Source: Centrapalus pauciflorus
Taxonomy: Eukaryota > Streptophyta > Magnoliopsida > Asterales > Asteraceae
NCBI GenBank assembly: GCA_020465985.1
Contig: JAANYP010005943.1
Coordinates: 1-64,000 of the forward strand
DNA length: 64,000 nucleotides
Direction: 5' to 3'
The stretch's first letter is position 1. The number at the start of each line of letters is the position of its first letter. The notes below the pieces were generated by a model that did not search any database, had not been told where the DNA came from, and saw only the letters and a list, made by a program, of their open reading frames with translations. Both the position numbers and the translations under genes were made by a program. This document shows, one piece after another, positions 40,990-51,870 of the stretch.

Positions 40990-42589
40990 TTTTGAGACTT
41001 CAAATGAACAAAGAAATTTTAAATGACTTAATAAAAGTTTATGAGTTATCAGAATCAGGCCAATTAAAGTTTAAAAGCTAATATTCTTGCAATGATAAAT
41101 TCTGGACAGGTTCAGATAAATTCTGAACAAAGTAATAAAGTTTAAAGTTATTGAAAGTGGGTCAAAGATTGTAAAGCAGAGCCAAGTCCAGAAAGTTAAA
41201 GTCTAAAGTGAAATCCTGAGATAACTCAGGTGGTGGAGAAATGCGCTTGATATAGTCAACAGCTCGGTCTAAACAGTAAAACATGTGAGTTATAGATATT
41301 CAGTTTTACATGTTTGATTCTGGTTGAGACATATTGTTGTTGATAGTTTATTTTGGCATTCGTTTATGCTCATCTGGATTGTGACATTTGCTCACCATGG
41401 TTTGGTTATGCCCTGTGGATCATGATAGCTATTTGATATATCATTCTACACACATTATAGTTACAGTTCATTTCAGTTGATTGTTATCATGACTTTGCTT
41501 ATTATGCTTTTCATCATTGCTCGTATCTTTGATGTATTGATTTCAGCTTAGCATATTTAGCACTGTCGGTCTATTGTTCTAGACCTTGCTATGTCACCAG
41601 TTCTATTGAACTTGGTAGTTGATTACTCCGATGCTCCCCCCACGATGTTTACTGGTAGCTAGCCCAGTATTGAGTGGATAGCTTCCACTAAAAGCGTGAG
41701 TGTGGCCTGGACATCATCTTGTTCTTATATACTATGTCTCAACCTTGCGTGGTTGTGACGGCAGTCAAGTTATATCATGCTTATGACCCACATTCCGCCT
41801 TGTTGTAATGCATGTAATATGAGAAAATCTATAATCTCGCTAAGCCTTGCTTACAGTTGTTGTTAAATCTCTTTACAGGAAAAGACAATGGTAAAGCACC
41901 TGCCGGACCTAGTACTTAGGTCTCCCAAGATCAAGCTGAAGTTTTCATAGATCACTACTCAAACGCCCCTTTTGGTACAGCTTTGAAGATGATAAATTGT
42001 GGTGGTCTGGGTAGATATGCTTTGATTATATGATGATATGTATTAGACTAGTCTTGTACCTTTAAAAGTTTAATTTGAAAGTTGTAATTTGTACTAAAAT
42101 TTGTATTAAACTTATCCTAATAGTTGTACTGTAATTTGAAATTCCACACTTAATTACTCAATCTTAGTTATGATTGATATCGTATTACAAACTGTGGGCC
42201 CTAGACGCTGAGGACTGCCCCGTAAGGGGTGGTCTTCACATAATTAATACATAAGGTTGGGAAAGAAGTTGTAGAATGAAGTTGAGCCTGCACTTTCAAT
42301 AATGCAAGGTCTCCAAAACTTCTATTATTTATAATCGTACAAATAGGTTTATCGAAGAAGCTCTCAAGACATGTACCATGATGATGATGAATACTAGTTA
42401 TGATTGCCAAACTCCAACCTCGATGGTCACAACCCAGAGGTGGAGGTCCAAAGGTGCTAAATCCAAATGTTAAAGCCTGAAGATGGGTAAGCTCGAGACT
42501 AAAAGTGAGGAGGTAATAGGCCGAAGACCATAACAGAGAAAGGTCGAAGGCTTGAGATGAGGAAGCCAGAAGCTGAAGCCTAAGTAGGC

Positions 42590-43345
42590 TCAAGGTTAGA
42601 GGTAAGGAAGCCAAATGCTAGCCTATTAATGGCTAAAGCATGCTAGAGGCTGAAGCTTACTAAAGGCTGAAGCACTAGAGGCTGAAGCCTGAGGTTAAAG
42701 CATGCTAAAGGTTGATGTTTGCCGAAGGCTGAAGCATGCTAAGGGTTGAAGCTTACTAAAGGCTGAAGCACTAGAGGCTGAAGCATGAGGGCTAAAGCAT
42801 GCTAGAGGCTGATGCTTGCCGAAGGCTAAAGCATGCTATGGGCTGAAGCTTACTATAGGTTGAAGCACTAGAGGCTGAAGCCTGAGGGCTAGAGCATGCT
42901 AGAGGCTGAAGCACACTAAAGGCTGAAGCACTAGAGGCTGAAACCCGAGGGCTAAAGCATGCTAGAGGTTGATGCTTGACGATGGCTGAAGCATGCTAAG
43001 GGTTGAAGCTTACTAAAGGCTGACGCACTAGAGGCTGAAGCCTGAGGGCTAGAGCATGCTAGAGGCTGAAGCTTACTAAAGGCTGAAGCACTAGAGGCTG
43101 AAGCCTGAGGGCAAAAGCATGCTAGAGGCTGAAGCTTACTAAAGGCTGAAGCCTGAGGGCTAAAGCATGCTAGAGGTTGATGCTTGCCGAAGGCTGAAGC
43201 ATGCTAAGAGCTGAATCTTACTAAAGGCTGAAGCACTAGAGGCTGAAGCCCAAGGGCTGAAGCATGCTAGAGGCTGAAGCTTACTAAAGGCTGAAGCATT
43301 AGAGGCTGAAGTCTGAGGGCTAAAGCATGCTAGAGGTTGATGCTC
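42590..43345. repeat. Minisatellite based on AGGCTGAAGC with higher-order spacing
   Basis: Short units of about 10-17 bases such as AGAGGCTGAAGC, CTAAAGGCTGAAGC and GGGCTAAAGCATGC alternate. The marker GGCTGAAGCACTAG (or a one-base variant) recurs at 42665, 42761, 42858, 42921, 43018, 43081, 43226 and 43289, i.e. spacings of about 96, 97, 63, 97, 63, 145 and 63. A ~160-base higher-order unit (97+63) is apparent in the middle. Confidence 0.9.
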
Positions 43346-43401
43346 ATGGAAGCATTAATTTAAAGGTTGACATCATAGTCACAAGAATGTACGTATATGC
43401 A

Positions 43402-43403
<2 letters not shown>

Positions 43404-43471
<68 letters not shown>

Positions 43472-43481
43472 AATAAATAAA
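43404..43481. repeat. (AAT)n then (AAAT)n microsatellite
   Basis: About 60 bases of AAT followed by a short AAAT run, directly right of the minisatellite. Confidence 0.95.
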
Positions 43482-44067
43482 TTCCTTAGTTGTACTCAGT
43501 GACTCGTAAAATGAGCTTTGACTTTTTGAAAAATGAAAAAGTAAAACTGCTTACTTTTACAGTTGTAGTACAAGAAGTCTTTTGTTTTATTATGCATATA
43601 TGTAGCATTAGCCATAGTCAAACCCAAAAGAAAAAGCTACTAACCTTTTATGTGAAAGGTAAAGATAACAGTGAACGAGACATACTTTTTTTATGCCTCG
43701 AAAAGAATAAAATGATTTTTCTTTTTATTTGCACAAGTTTTCAAACCATTTTCTTTTTGGTTGCTTGGATGTCAGACATGCTTTTTCAACATGTCAACAA
43801 AATAATTTAATGTTTGAGCAGATGCAAACACATGTAATAAAACGCCAGAATATTTATGGAGCTTAAGATATGATACAGGAATGAAACTAAGATGATAATG
43901 AGTTTTCTTTTTGGATCACATGAGAAGAATTGTTTCCTTAATCTAATTAAACACCATTATTTAAGTGGATACCCGAAGATGAATATACAATAACATAGAT
44001 CTTGAAATATAGAACATGGTAACCCGGCAAACGAGCTTATAGAACACGTAAACTTGTTGTCACGGGT
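43482..44067. other. Possible internal leader of an LTR-element derivative
   Basis: Lies between the minisatellite and a primer-binding-site-like motif. A 106-codon plus-strand frame (43490-43810) has no recognisable domain and I do not call it. Confidence 0.35.
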
Positions 44068-44083
44068 CCCACGGATGGCGCCA
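44068..44083 (-). other. Primer-binding-site-like motif
   Basis: On the minus strand TGGCGCCATCCGTGGG follows the LTR end by two bases. TGGCGCC plus CGTGGG is the wording seen after the 5' LTR of many plant gypsy elements of the Tat/Athila group. Confidence 0.6.
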
Positions 44084-44085
44084 TT

Positions 44086-44278
44086 TGTTTGTGCGTAGAT
44101 CCAGCGAGTAGCTATTTGGATGAGATGTAACTATTCTTCTCGATCCCGAGCTTAGATCCACGGCTGAAACATGTAGATAATCGTTAAAAATGGGCCCAGG
44201 GCGTGAGCCCCGAAAGCCACCTCTGACGATCAAGTTAGAATATGATCAGTGATGTAATATATCACGATAATATATGTA

Positions 44279-44359
<81 letters not shown>

Positions 44360-44592
44360 ATGGTTGTATGCGATGAGAGAAGAGAGAAAAATAGCATGTA
44401 GGTGATGATGAAGCTTAAGAGGAAGTGAGGATGCATGTTGGTGGTAAAAGTGACTAGGTAGTAAAAGTGACAGAGCTCTCCCCTTTATTTGCAAGGGGTT
44501 ATATTATATATAAGTAAGTATGGGCTTGAGCATATATAAAACCCATGACCTAAACATGAGGTTCTAAGACCCAAGTAGTGGGTACACCAACA
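44086..44592 (-). mobile_element. Gypsy-type 5' LTR of an otherwise gene-less element
   Basis: On the minus strand it runs from TGTTGGTGTACCC (44592) to CGCACAAACA (44086), followed by the primer-binding-site motif. A TATAAAA-like motif lies near 44535-44541, and a (TA)n array (44282-44355) is embedded. No gag or pol follows at lower coordinates, so it may head a LARD-like derivative whose body includes the minisatellite. The partner 3' LTR was not found. Confidence 0.6.
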
Positions 44593-44650
44593 TACATACA
44601 TACATACATACATACATACATACATACATTGATATATATATATATATATA
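44593..44650. repeat. (CATA)n then (TA)n microsatellite
   Basis: CATA repeats to about 44629, then TA directly bordering the next MITE. Confidence 0.9.
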
Positions 44651-44874
44651 GGGGTGGGTTCAATGGAAAACCTATATGCATCGGAAAACCCGAGAAACAT
44701 TTTATAGTCATTGTATCAGGTGATGCATCACGCAGAAAGTCGATGCATCACGCGGGAAGTCGATGCATCATGCGGGGAATTTGATGCATCACGCGGGGAT
44801 TGTGATGCATTTGTAGTGGTGCATGAAGGTTTTCTAAGGTTTTCCCACGCATATTGGTTTTCCATTGAACCCCA
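44651..44874. mobile_element. TA-array MITE, family A, copy 2
   Basis: GGGTTCAATGGAAAACC at the left is mirrored by GGTTTTCCATTGAACCCC at the right. Between them are four direct repeats built on GATGCATCACGCGGG (each holding the palindrome TGATGCATCA). TA-rich microsatellite stands on both sides. Confidence 0.8.
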
Positions 44875-44925
44875 CTCTATATGTGTGTATATATATGTAT
44901 ATACATGTGTGTGTGTGTGTGTTCA

Positions 44926-45645
44926 AGATCAATGGGGTACCATGTTAGACTGGGGTACCGAGGAACCATTTATAGTCAATCATTTATCACTAAAATCATC
45001 AACTAAAATATAAATTTTGCTTAAAATTCTTTCACATATTAATTATTGTTGAGTGTAAAATAGGTATTGGAAATTTTAAGATAGAAATCGAAGATTCTGT
45101 ATATCACATGAAAATCTTCATTTCAGTTAGTATTATTCCTTACACTCATACTGAACATATGCAACGATGACATACCATAAATCTTGGTTTATTACCAAAA
45201 TGAAATTCATCAACTACACACACCATAAAACCACGGTTGAACATGTTCAATAGCGTCAATGCTGGTTTATCACTAAAAGGGTTAACAACGACTAAAAACA
45301 CAATAAACTCCGATTGCACATGTTCAATAACGTGTATATGAAATTGAATATTCATGAACGGTTTGATGAAATGAATAAATATCTTTATTTGACACCTCCG
45401 GTTGAACATGTTCGCTAAAACCCATTGTCGGATCCGATTGAACATGTTCACTAAAACCCATTTTAAAATTTATTAAATATATTGTTATGGAAGTAAATCT
45501 CTATAAATAAGAGATTTATTAATTCAGTAGTTGTCATCTATTAATTAAGATAAACCTAATTGACTATATAACCCTTTTATACTTATAACCAAACATGGGT
45601 GGACTCCGGTTCTCCAGTCTAACATGGTACTCATTGATCCGACCC
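44926..45645. mobile_element. TA-array MITE, family C
   Basis: GGTACCATGTTAGACTGG near the left is mirrored by CCAGTCTAACATGGTACT near the right, within ~35-bp inverted ends starting GATCAATG. Bounded by a TG run on the left and a TA run on the right. The interior repeats TTGAACATGTTC-type palindromes. No coding capacity. Confidence 0.75.
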
Positions 45646-45704
45646 TATATATATACTTTCAGATAAATTTTATTAAAAATCCACGTAAAACGAGGATTAA
45701 TAAA

Positions 45705-46668
45705 GGGAAAATTATGCAAAAAACCATCAAAGTACAAATTTTTTTCGATTAAGTCCTCATTTCATTTTTTATTTCTGATAAGTCCCCAAACTGCTTAAAC
45801 CTTTTAAATTGGTCCGTTAACCTTTTATAACAGGTTAACATGCTTAAACCTATTTTGCAAAAACCATCAAAGTATAAAAAATTTTCGATTAAGTCCCCAT
45901 TTCATTTTTTTTCCCTTATAAGCCCTCGAACTAATTAAACCTTTCAACTTTTCGATAAAATAAAACAAATTTTTTTAAACTTTTAGAAACGACGATGTTT
46001 ATTACGATGACAGAGCATGCCATGTTTGTCTAGACCAAAATTAAGTTGGTTTGAAAACAATATTTTTTCAAAACGACGATGGTTGTTTGAAAATAATAAA
46101 TTTTGTTAAAAGTCCGTTATTCCGGATAATATAAGTTGGTTTGATATAATAACATAAATGATGATTATTTCGATCCTGTGTTTGTCTAGACCACAATTTT
46201 TAAATATATTTAACCAGTTTATCCCGACTAAACTTTAAAAAAAATAAAAATGATCGTTTTGATTTATCATTTTGTTTTATTTTTTTTTGCATCCACATAT
46301 GTGTTACGTGAGTGTCAATTGAACAATGACTTAAATTGATAAAACAACAAATAACATGAGTTTCATCAAGATAAGGGATTTATGTGGCAAAAAAATTAGT
46401 TGAGAGATTTATAAGACAAAATAATTTAGTTAATGGATTTATAAGACAAAATTATTTAGTTGGGGGACTTAATCGAAAAAAAATCATAGATTTATAAAAT
46501 CGACGTCAGCAATTGCAACCCGCTTAACAGGTTACCGGTAACTTTTCTTGAAAAAAACACCAAATTCGTGATTTTTATTTAGTTAAGGGACTTATCAGAC
46601 AAAAAATTTGATTGAGGGACTTAATCGGAAAAAAACTTGTACTTTGATGTTTTTTGTGAAATTTTCCC
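45705..46668. mobile_element. MULE-like hairpin element
   Basis: Ends GGGAAAATTATGCAAAAAAC and its near complement (ending AAATTTTCCC), with a perfect 9-bp TSD ATTAATAAA at 45696-45704 and 46669-46677. Phrases TTCGATTAAGTCC and GGACTTAATCGAA recur in the two arms. 964 bp, no coding capacity. Confidence 0.88.
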
Positions 46669-46677
46669 ATTAATAAA

Positions 46678-47822
46678 CTAGAAAGTTATATCTGCATGAT
46701 GCAATCAATTAAATGGTAAATTAAATTGAAATACCTATCACATATGAAGATATGAAGTTTTTTTACAAGGTCATAGTGATTTTTAAAAAAAATTACCAAA
46801 TAATACTTTTAACGTTATTTAGTTATTTTAAATTATTTATTATTATGTAAATGTTTAAAATCCTTCTATTATTATGAAAATGTTTAAAAAAATTTTCTCT
46901 AAACCACTAGCACCTTCGTCTTCTTCGGAATAATATAGGAAATTTCCACCATTGAGATACGAATTTGAATGAAATCCGATTTCAGGAATTATTCATCATC
47001 AATATTCACAAAAAGGGACAACTTCTATATTCATCGTCACTAGATTTTGGTAAATATTATAGAAACTGCGTAAATATTTTATAAAAATGTCATCTTTTAA
47101 TTGAAAACTCTGAAGATTATGAAATACTTTTCATATCTGAAATGTACAAGTCATATTTGAAGATATGTGTTGTAATTTATTTGGTAAAATATCGATAAAT
47201 ATAACATAAATTACAAAAATTGACAATAAAGATAATGTGAAATTTTTTTAAAACAACAAAGGTAGCATGGGTTTTCATGGACTCTTAAAATAAACTTATA
47301 TGTCCATATACGATTATTTGTGGATATTTGATTTTCATAAACCCATGATGAAAAAAAGGGAGAGAACATGATTAAATTGTAAAAATATAAAATAAAATAA
47401 AATAAAAGTATGAATAAATGTTATCTTTGGGTTGGGTTGGGTTGGGCCGGCCCTACCACTAATAAGCATATTTATTTGTTCTTGGAAAAACAACACACAT
47501 AGGGTGCTCCATTTTTGGATGCACATATCATGGCACCAAGATTAAAAATACTAAAAAGAAAAGAACAAAGTCTAAGATTTCTTTATATTAAAAGCTATAT
47601 AACTTTTATTTTAATTACATTAAAGTATAAACTCACATACTATGTGAATATTATTTTAAAAAATTATTTACATTAAATATATATAAACTAAAATTTTAAA
47701 TAAAATTATTAATTATTTACAATTATAAGAACACTTGTCATAACTATTTTTTTTTAGTTTTATATAAATAATAACAATAGCTACTTATACATACATACAA
47801 ACATACACACACAAAGTCAGCT
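46678..47822. other. Intergenic, nothing recognised
   Basis: AT-rich. A TTGGGTTGGGTTGGG patch near 47428 is too short and of the wrong unit to be telomeric. Confidence 0.45.
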
Positions 47823-47831
47823 TAAAATAAA

Positions 47832-48158
47832 AGGAAAATTACCAAAAAAGGTAATATAAAATACAAAATTTGACAATAAAGGTATTGTAAAAAATTTTTT
47901 TGCCAAGAAAGTTAATATAAAATTCTCTTTTGACCAAGAAAGAATATGAAATTCAAATTTTAGGCCAAGAAAGATAATCAAATATTATTTGCTTACCAAA
48001 GAAGGGAGCATAAAATTAAAAATTATCTTCTTAATTTGTCATCAATACCTTTTTTTTGTCAAATTTGAATTTTATGTTATCTTTCTTGGCCTAAAAAATT
48101 TACATTACCTTTATTGACAACTTTTAAATTTTATATTACATTTCTTTGTAATTTGCCC
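47832..48158. mobile_element. MULE-like hairpin MITE
   Basis: AGGAAAATTAC at the left is mirrored by GTAATTTGCCC at the right. A perfect 9-bp TSD, TAAAATAAA, stands at 47823-47831 and 48159-48167. The interior has ~35-base repeats with the word CCAAGAAAG. Confidence 0.8.
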
Positions 48159-48183
48159 TAAAATAAACCCCTCTCAAATTCAA

Positions 48184-48480
48184 GTGCACCAAGGTACTAC
48201 CTTTATAAACTTTTTTAAAAAAATTCATAACCATGTTTAAATTACCATTATACGCATTATATATGAATTTCACATACATTCACAATTTCTATGTTCTTAA
48301 AAATTATGTGAATGTTCATGCATATTTATGTAAATGATCATTCACAATATTTATGTTTCAAATTTTAATGTTGTTCCTTTTGATAAATAGTCTTATAATA
48401 TTAGTTTTATACATGTCTATGTGAAAAATATGTAAATGATCATCCACAACAATGTACGTTGGAATCTCATGGGTACGCTG
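48184..48480. mobile_element. MITE family F, copy 2 (degenerate)
   Basis: Shares wording with 8895-9250: GTGCACCAAGGTACTACC at the left, then AAATTCATAACCATGTTT and TGAATTTCACATACATTCAC. The right end has lost clear complementarity. Confidence 0.5.
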
Positions 48481-48635
48481 ATAATCTAATTATCGCTCTC
48501 TCTAAATGTGTGTGTATTAATTGATATACTCTAAGATTTTAATTTATATATAAGGTAACGTTCATATGTTTTATTACAAAAAACATGGTTATGAAATTTG
48601 TTCTCACTAAGACGGCGTTTGGTTCGTAGAATGTT

Positions 48636-48739
48636 TGTTATGTGTAAACCCCGTAGGGAATACTTTGCATTAGCTCTCAATATAAAGACACAATATTTAC
48701 ATAAAGGAACCCTACACTATACAAATATATAATTTAACA
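48636..48739 (-). mobile_element. Short 3' LTR of the Ale/Retrofit-like copia element
   Basis: On the minus strand it starts TGTTAAATTATATATTTG directly after a GCGGGGG polypurine tract (48741-48747) and ends ACACATAACA. TGTTA/TAACA form matching short ends. At 104 bp it is at the short end for copia LTRs. The pol stop codon lies within its first six bases. Confidence 0.65.
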
Positions 48740-50611
48740 CACCCCCGCAGTTGGAGCGTGCGTTTCACAAACGTTCAAACTGATTCTGAAATCTAAAAAT
48801 AATTGTGTAGGTAAACCTTTTGTAAAAATATCTGCAAACTGATGAGCAGAAGGTACATGTAACACACGAACATGACCAAGAGCAACACGTTCCCTAACAA
48901 AATGTAAATCGATTTCCACATGTTTGGTACGCTGGTGCTGTACTGGGTTAGATGCGAGATACATGGCACTGACATTATCACAAAAAACAACGGTGGCACG
49001 GTTTAACGGACAACGAAGTTCAAGAAGGAGACTACGAATCCAAGCGTCTTCAGCAACAACATTTGCTACACCTCTGTATTCAACTTCAACACTGGAGCGA
49101 GAAACAACGGGTTGACGCTTGGACGACCAAGAGATAAGATTGTCACCAAGAAAAACGCAAAATCCAGAAGTGGACCGGCGAGTCTCAGGACAGCCGGCCC
49201 AGTCAGCATCAGTGTAAGAGACCAAACGATCAACTACTGATGGACGAAGGCGAAGACCATAGGATAGAGTTCCCTGAACATAACGCAGGATGCGTTTTAA
49301 GGCGTTGAAATTAGGTTCACGAGGATCATGCATGTAGAGGCAGATCTGTTGAACCGCATAAGTAATATCTGGACGCGTGATCGTGAGATATTTTAACGCA
49401 CCGGCAAGACTTCGATATAGAGAAGGATCCGAGACAGGTTGACCTGCTGAGGACAGTTTGGCCTTAATGTCCGCGGGAGTGGAACAGGGGTTGCAAGAAG
49501 ACATGTCAGCACGATCAAGGATTTCGCGAGCAAACGCCGTTTGTGATAAAGACAAACCGGAAGAGTCGCGTTTGGCAGCAACACCGAGAAAGTATGAGAG
49601 AGGGCCAAGATCAGTCATAGCAAACTCAGACGAGAGTCGTGAGATGACTTTAGCCACGAGAGTGGGAGATGACGCAGTCAAGATGATATCATCAACATAC
49701 AGGAGCAGGAAGATGGTATCAGTATCACTGTGAAAGGTGAAGAGGGAGGGATCGGATTTGCTACTAATGAAGCCAATGGAAGTAATATAAACGGCAAATC
49801 GATGATACCAAGCTCGTGGTGCCTGTTTAAGACCATAAAGAGCCTTAAGAAGCCGACAAACATGATTAGGAAACTGAGGATGAACATAACCAGGAGGTTG
49901 TTTCATATAAACCTCTTCGGTCAGATCGCCATTTAGAAATGCATTTTTTACATCAAGTTGGTGAATGGGCCACTGACGGGAGATAGCAATACTAAGAACA
50001 GTGCGAATGGTGTCAGGTTTGACAACAGGGCTAAAGGTTTCATCAAAATCTAGACCTGGCTGTTGGGAAAACCCTTGAGCTACAAGACGACCCTTGTACC
50101 TATCAAGTTTGCCAGTACTGTCAAGTTTGTGTCTGTATAGCCATCGACATCCTATGATGTTAACACCCGAAGGAGGAGGAACAAGGATCCAGGTTTTATT
50201 GGATAAAAGAGCTGACATTTCAGCATCCATAGCTAAATTCCAATGTGGATCTCGAATAGCTTGAGCTGTGGATCGAGGAATTGGAGAAATGTCAGAGGTG
50301 ACAGATAGATTAAGAATTTGACGTGGTTTTAGGTGACCAGTTTGGGACCTAGTAACCATAGGATGAGATGGTTGGGGGGGGAGATGGGGGTGAGGAATCC
50401 TCCGAGGTGGATGTATTAGGAGCCGTAGAGGAAGAGGTAGGGGACGACTGAGTTGAGCTAGAAGAAGATGGCTGAGAGACAGTCGGGTTGGGTGAGGAGG
50501 TGAAGGAAGAGAGAGGAGTAGGTGTTTCGTCGATGAAGGAATCAAGTTCCTCAGACGAAGGAGGAGAGTGAAAATCGGCAAACGGAAAGTGTGTCTCGTC
50601 AAAAGTGACAT
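48734..50611 (-). CDS. Copia pol, reverse transcriptase and RNase H part
   Basis: Genuine coding begins about residue 85 (MVTRSQTGHLKPR); the earlier residues are an out-of-frame reading of the integrase C-terminal spacer. Then come the reverse transcriptase core (WLYRHKLDSTGKLDRYKGRL, QLDVKNAFLNGDL, LKQAPRAWY and the catalytic LLYVDDIIL) and the copia RNase H (TDADWAGC, then the active-site region with VEVEYR where most relatives have AEAEYR, then KHVEIDLHFVRE). The enzyme copies element RNA into DNA in the virus-like particle. The wording fits the Ale/Retrofit lineage. A frameshift near the G8 run at 50374-50381 separates it from the integrase frame, so it is a broken polyprotein. It ends inside the LTR. 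Confidence 0.9.
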   Translation of the reverse strand: MSLLTRHTFRLPIFTLLLRLRNLIPSSTKHLLLSLPSPPHPTRLSLSHLLLAQLSRPLPLPLRLLIHPPRRIPHPHLPPQPSHPMVTRSQTGHLKPRQILNLSVTSDISPIPRSTAQAIRDPHWNLAMDAEMSALLSNKTWILVPPPSGVNIIGCRWLYRHKLDSTGKLDRYKGRLVAQGFSQQPGLDFDETFSPVVKPDTIRTVLSIAISRQWPIHQLDVKNAFLNGDLTEEVYMKQPPGYVHPQFPNHVCRLLKALYGLKQAPRAWYHRFAVYITSIGFISSKSDPSLFTFHSDTDTIFLLLYVDDIILTASSPTLVAKVISRLSSEFAMTDLGPLSYFLGVAAKRDSSGLSLSQTAFAREILDRADMSSCNPCSTPADIKAKLSSAGQPVSDPSLYRSLAGALKYLTITRPDITYAVQQICLYMHDPREPNFNALKRILRYVQGTLSYGLRLRPSVVDRLVSYTDADWAGCPETRRSTSGFCVFLGDNLISWSSKRQPVVSRSSVEVEYRGVANVVAEDAWIRSLLLELRCPLNRATVVFCDNVSAMYLASNPVQHQRTKHVEIDLHFVRERVALGHVRVLHVPSAHQFADIFTKGLPTQLFLDFRISLNVCETHAPTAGVC

Positions 50612-51743
50612 GACGAGAGGTAATCACAGTCTGTGTAATCAGGTCGAGACATCGATATCCACGATGATCTGGTGAGGGACCTAGGTAAGCACAGGCAGAG
50701 GATCTAGGAGAGAGCTTGTGAGGAGCAGTAGAAGATGTGTTGGGGTAGCATAGGCAGCCAAACACACGAAGGTGAATGTAGGAAGGGAAGAATCCAAACA
50801 TAAGTTCAAAAGGGGTTTTGAATTGAAGAGTTGTGGTGGGAAGAAGGTTAAGAATGTGAACAGCATTGAGCAGAGACTCAACCCAAAAGGAGGTGGGTAG
50901 GCGTGCTTCAATCAAAGAAGTGCGAATGATGTTATTAATAGTGTGAATAGATCTTTCAGCTTTGCCGTTTTGTTGAGACGTGTATGGACACGAGAAACGG
51001 AATTGTATTCCAGTAGTTTGAAAAAGATGGTGAAAAGCTTTATTATCATATTCGCGCCCATTATCACATTGAAAACTTTTGATATCAGTTTTAAATTGAT
51101 TATTAATGTAAGCTCGAAACTGACAGAAAGTTTTAAATACATCACTTTTTGCACGTAGAGGAAAAACCCATAAAAAATGTGAGTAATCATCCAGAAACAA
51201 TATATAATATTTGAAGCCGCTATTGCTCAAAACCGGAGCTGTCCACAAATCAGAATGAACTAATTCAAATAACATAGAAGTTTTTGAAGTAGAAGAAGAA
51301 AAAGGTAAACGACAATGTTTGCCAAGCTGACACGCATGACACATCGGTACATTATTCGTAAAGCATGAAATAAAATTGCGATTCTTTAAAAAAGATAAGA
51401 TAGACGGGCCCGGATGACCTAGACGTCGGTGCCACGTGGAAGCGGAAACCGTGGAGACAAGAGCAGAAGCTTGCGAGGAAACTGACGGAAGAATAGGATA
51501 AAGATCGCCCATACTATCACATCGCTGGATGACGTGACCTGTTTCAAGATCCTTGACAGAGAAACCAAAAGGGTCAAATTCAACAGAAACAGAGTTATCA
51601 GTGGTAAATTGACGAACAGAAATGAGGTTTTTGACCATTTGGTTAGAAATAAGGATATTATTTAACTTGAGCCTATTGTTAGAGAAAGGAAAGAAAGAGT
51701 GCCCAGTAGCATTAACCGGAAGTACAGCACCGTTACCAACCAT
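50349..51743 (-). CDS. Copia integrase, truncated upstream
   Basis: Starts in what is normally the protease-to-integrase spacer (MVGNGAVLPV). The gag-pre-integrase zinc site (WHRRLGH at 104-110 and CHAC at 135-138) is followed by the integrase core with Asp165, Asp227 and Glu263, the last two 35 residues apart as required for the DD35E triad. In-frame coding can be traced a little further up, to a stop at about 51795, but the protease active site and gag are missing. The sequence changes abruptly there to the scrambled junction of the neighbouring element. The C-terminal Ser/Pro-rich spacer runs into a stop just after the G8 run. This frame and the reverse transcriptase frame would be one polyprotein in an intact element. 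Confidence 0.9.
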   Translation of the reverse strand: MVGNGAVLPVNATGHSFFPFSNNRLKLNNILISNQMVKNLISVRQFTTDNSVSVEFDPFGFSVKDLETGHVIQRCDSMGDLYPILPSVSSQASALVSTVSASTWHRRLGHPGPSILSFLKNRNFISCFTNNVPMCHACQLGKHCRLPFSSSTSKTSMLFELVHSDLWTAPVLSNSGFKYYILFLDDYSHFLWVFPLRAKSDVFKTFCQFRAYINNQFKTDIKSFQCDNGREYDNKAFHHLFQTTGIQFRFSCPYTSQQNGKAERSIHTINNIIRTSLIEARLPTSFWVESLLNAVHILNLLPTTTLQFKTPFELMFGFFPSYIHLRVFGCLCYPNTSSTAPHKLSPRSSACAYLGPSPDHRGYRCLDLITQTVITSRHVTFDETHFPFADFHSPPSSEELDSFIDETPTPLSSFTSSPNPTVSQPSSSSSTQSSPTSSSTAPNTSTSEDSSPPSPPPTISSYGY

Positions 51744-51792
51744 AATAGATTTAGAATTACAAGGTGTTAGAGAGTGAAGTGGTTGTGAAAGT

Positions 51793-51870
51793 GTAAGCTA
51801 GACATGTGATAGCTACGGTTTGCATGAAGTGCCAGACTCCATGAGTTTGCATGAAGTGCCAGACTCCCCG
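51793..51870. other. Scrambled left junction of the inverted envelope-like module
   Basis: Contains ACATGTGATAGCT next to GCTACGG, then two tandem copies of the leader word GCATGAAGTGCCAGACTCC. The same words occur in the opposite orientation at 56152-56394. Confidence 0.8.

Noticed and set aside
42590..43345. CRISPR-like array
   Set aside because: Repeats and intervening sequence are variants of one short unit with no unique spacers; it is a minisatellite in a plant genome.
43490..43810. 106-codon plus-strand frame
   Set aside because: No domain or homologue recognised; lies in probable non-coding retroelement DNA.
48924..49936. Plus-strand frames of 63-91 codons
   Set aside because: Antisense shadows of the copia reverse transcriptase and RNase H.
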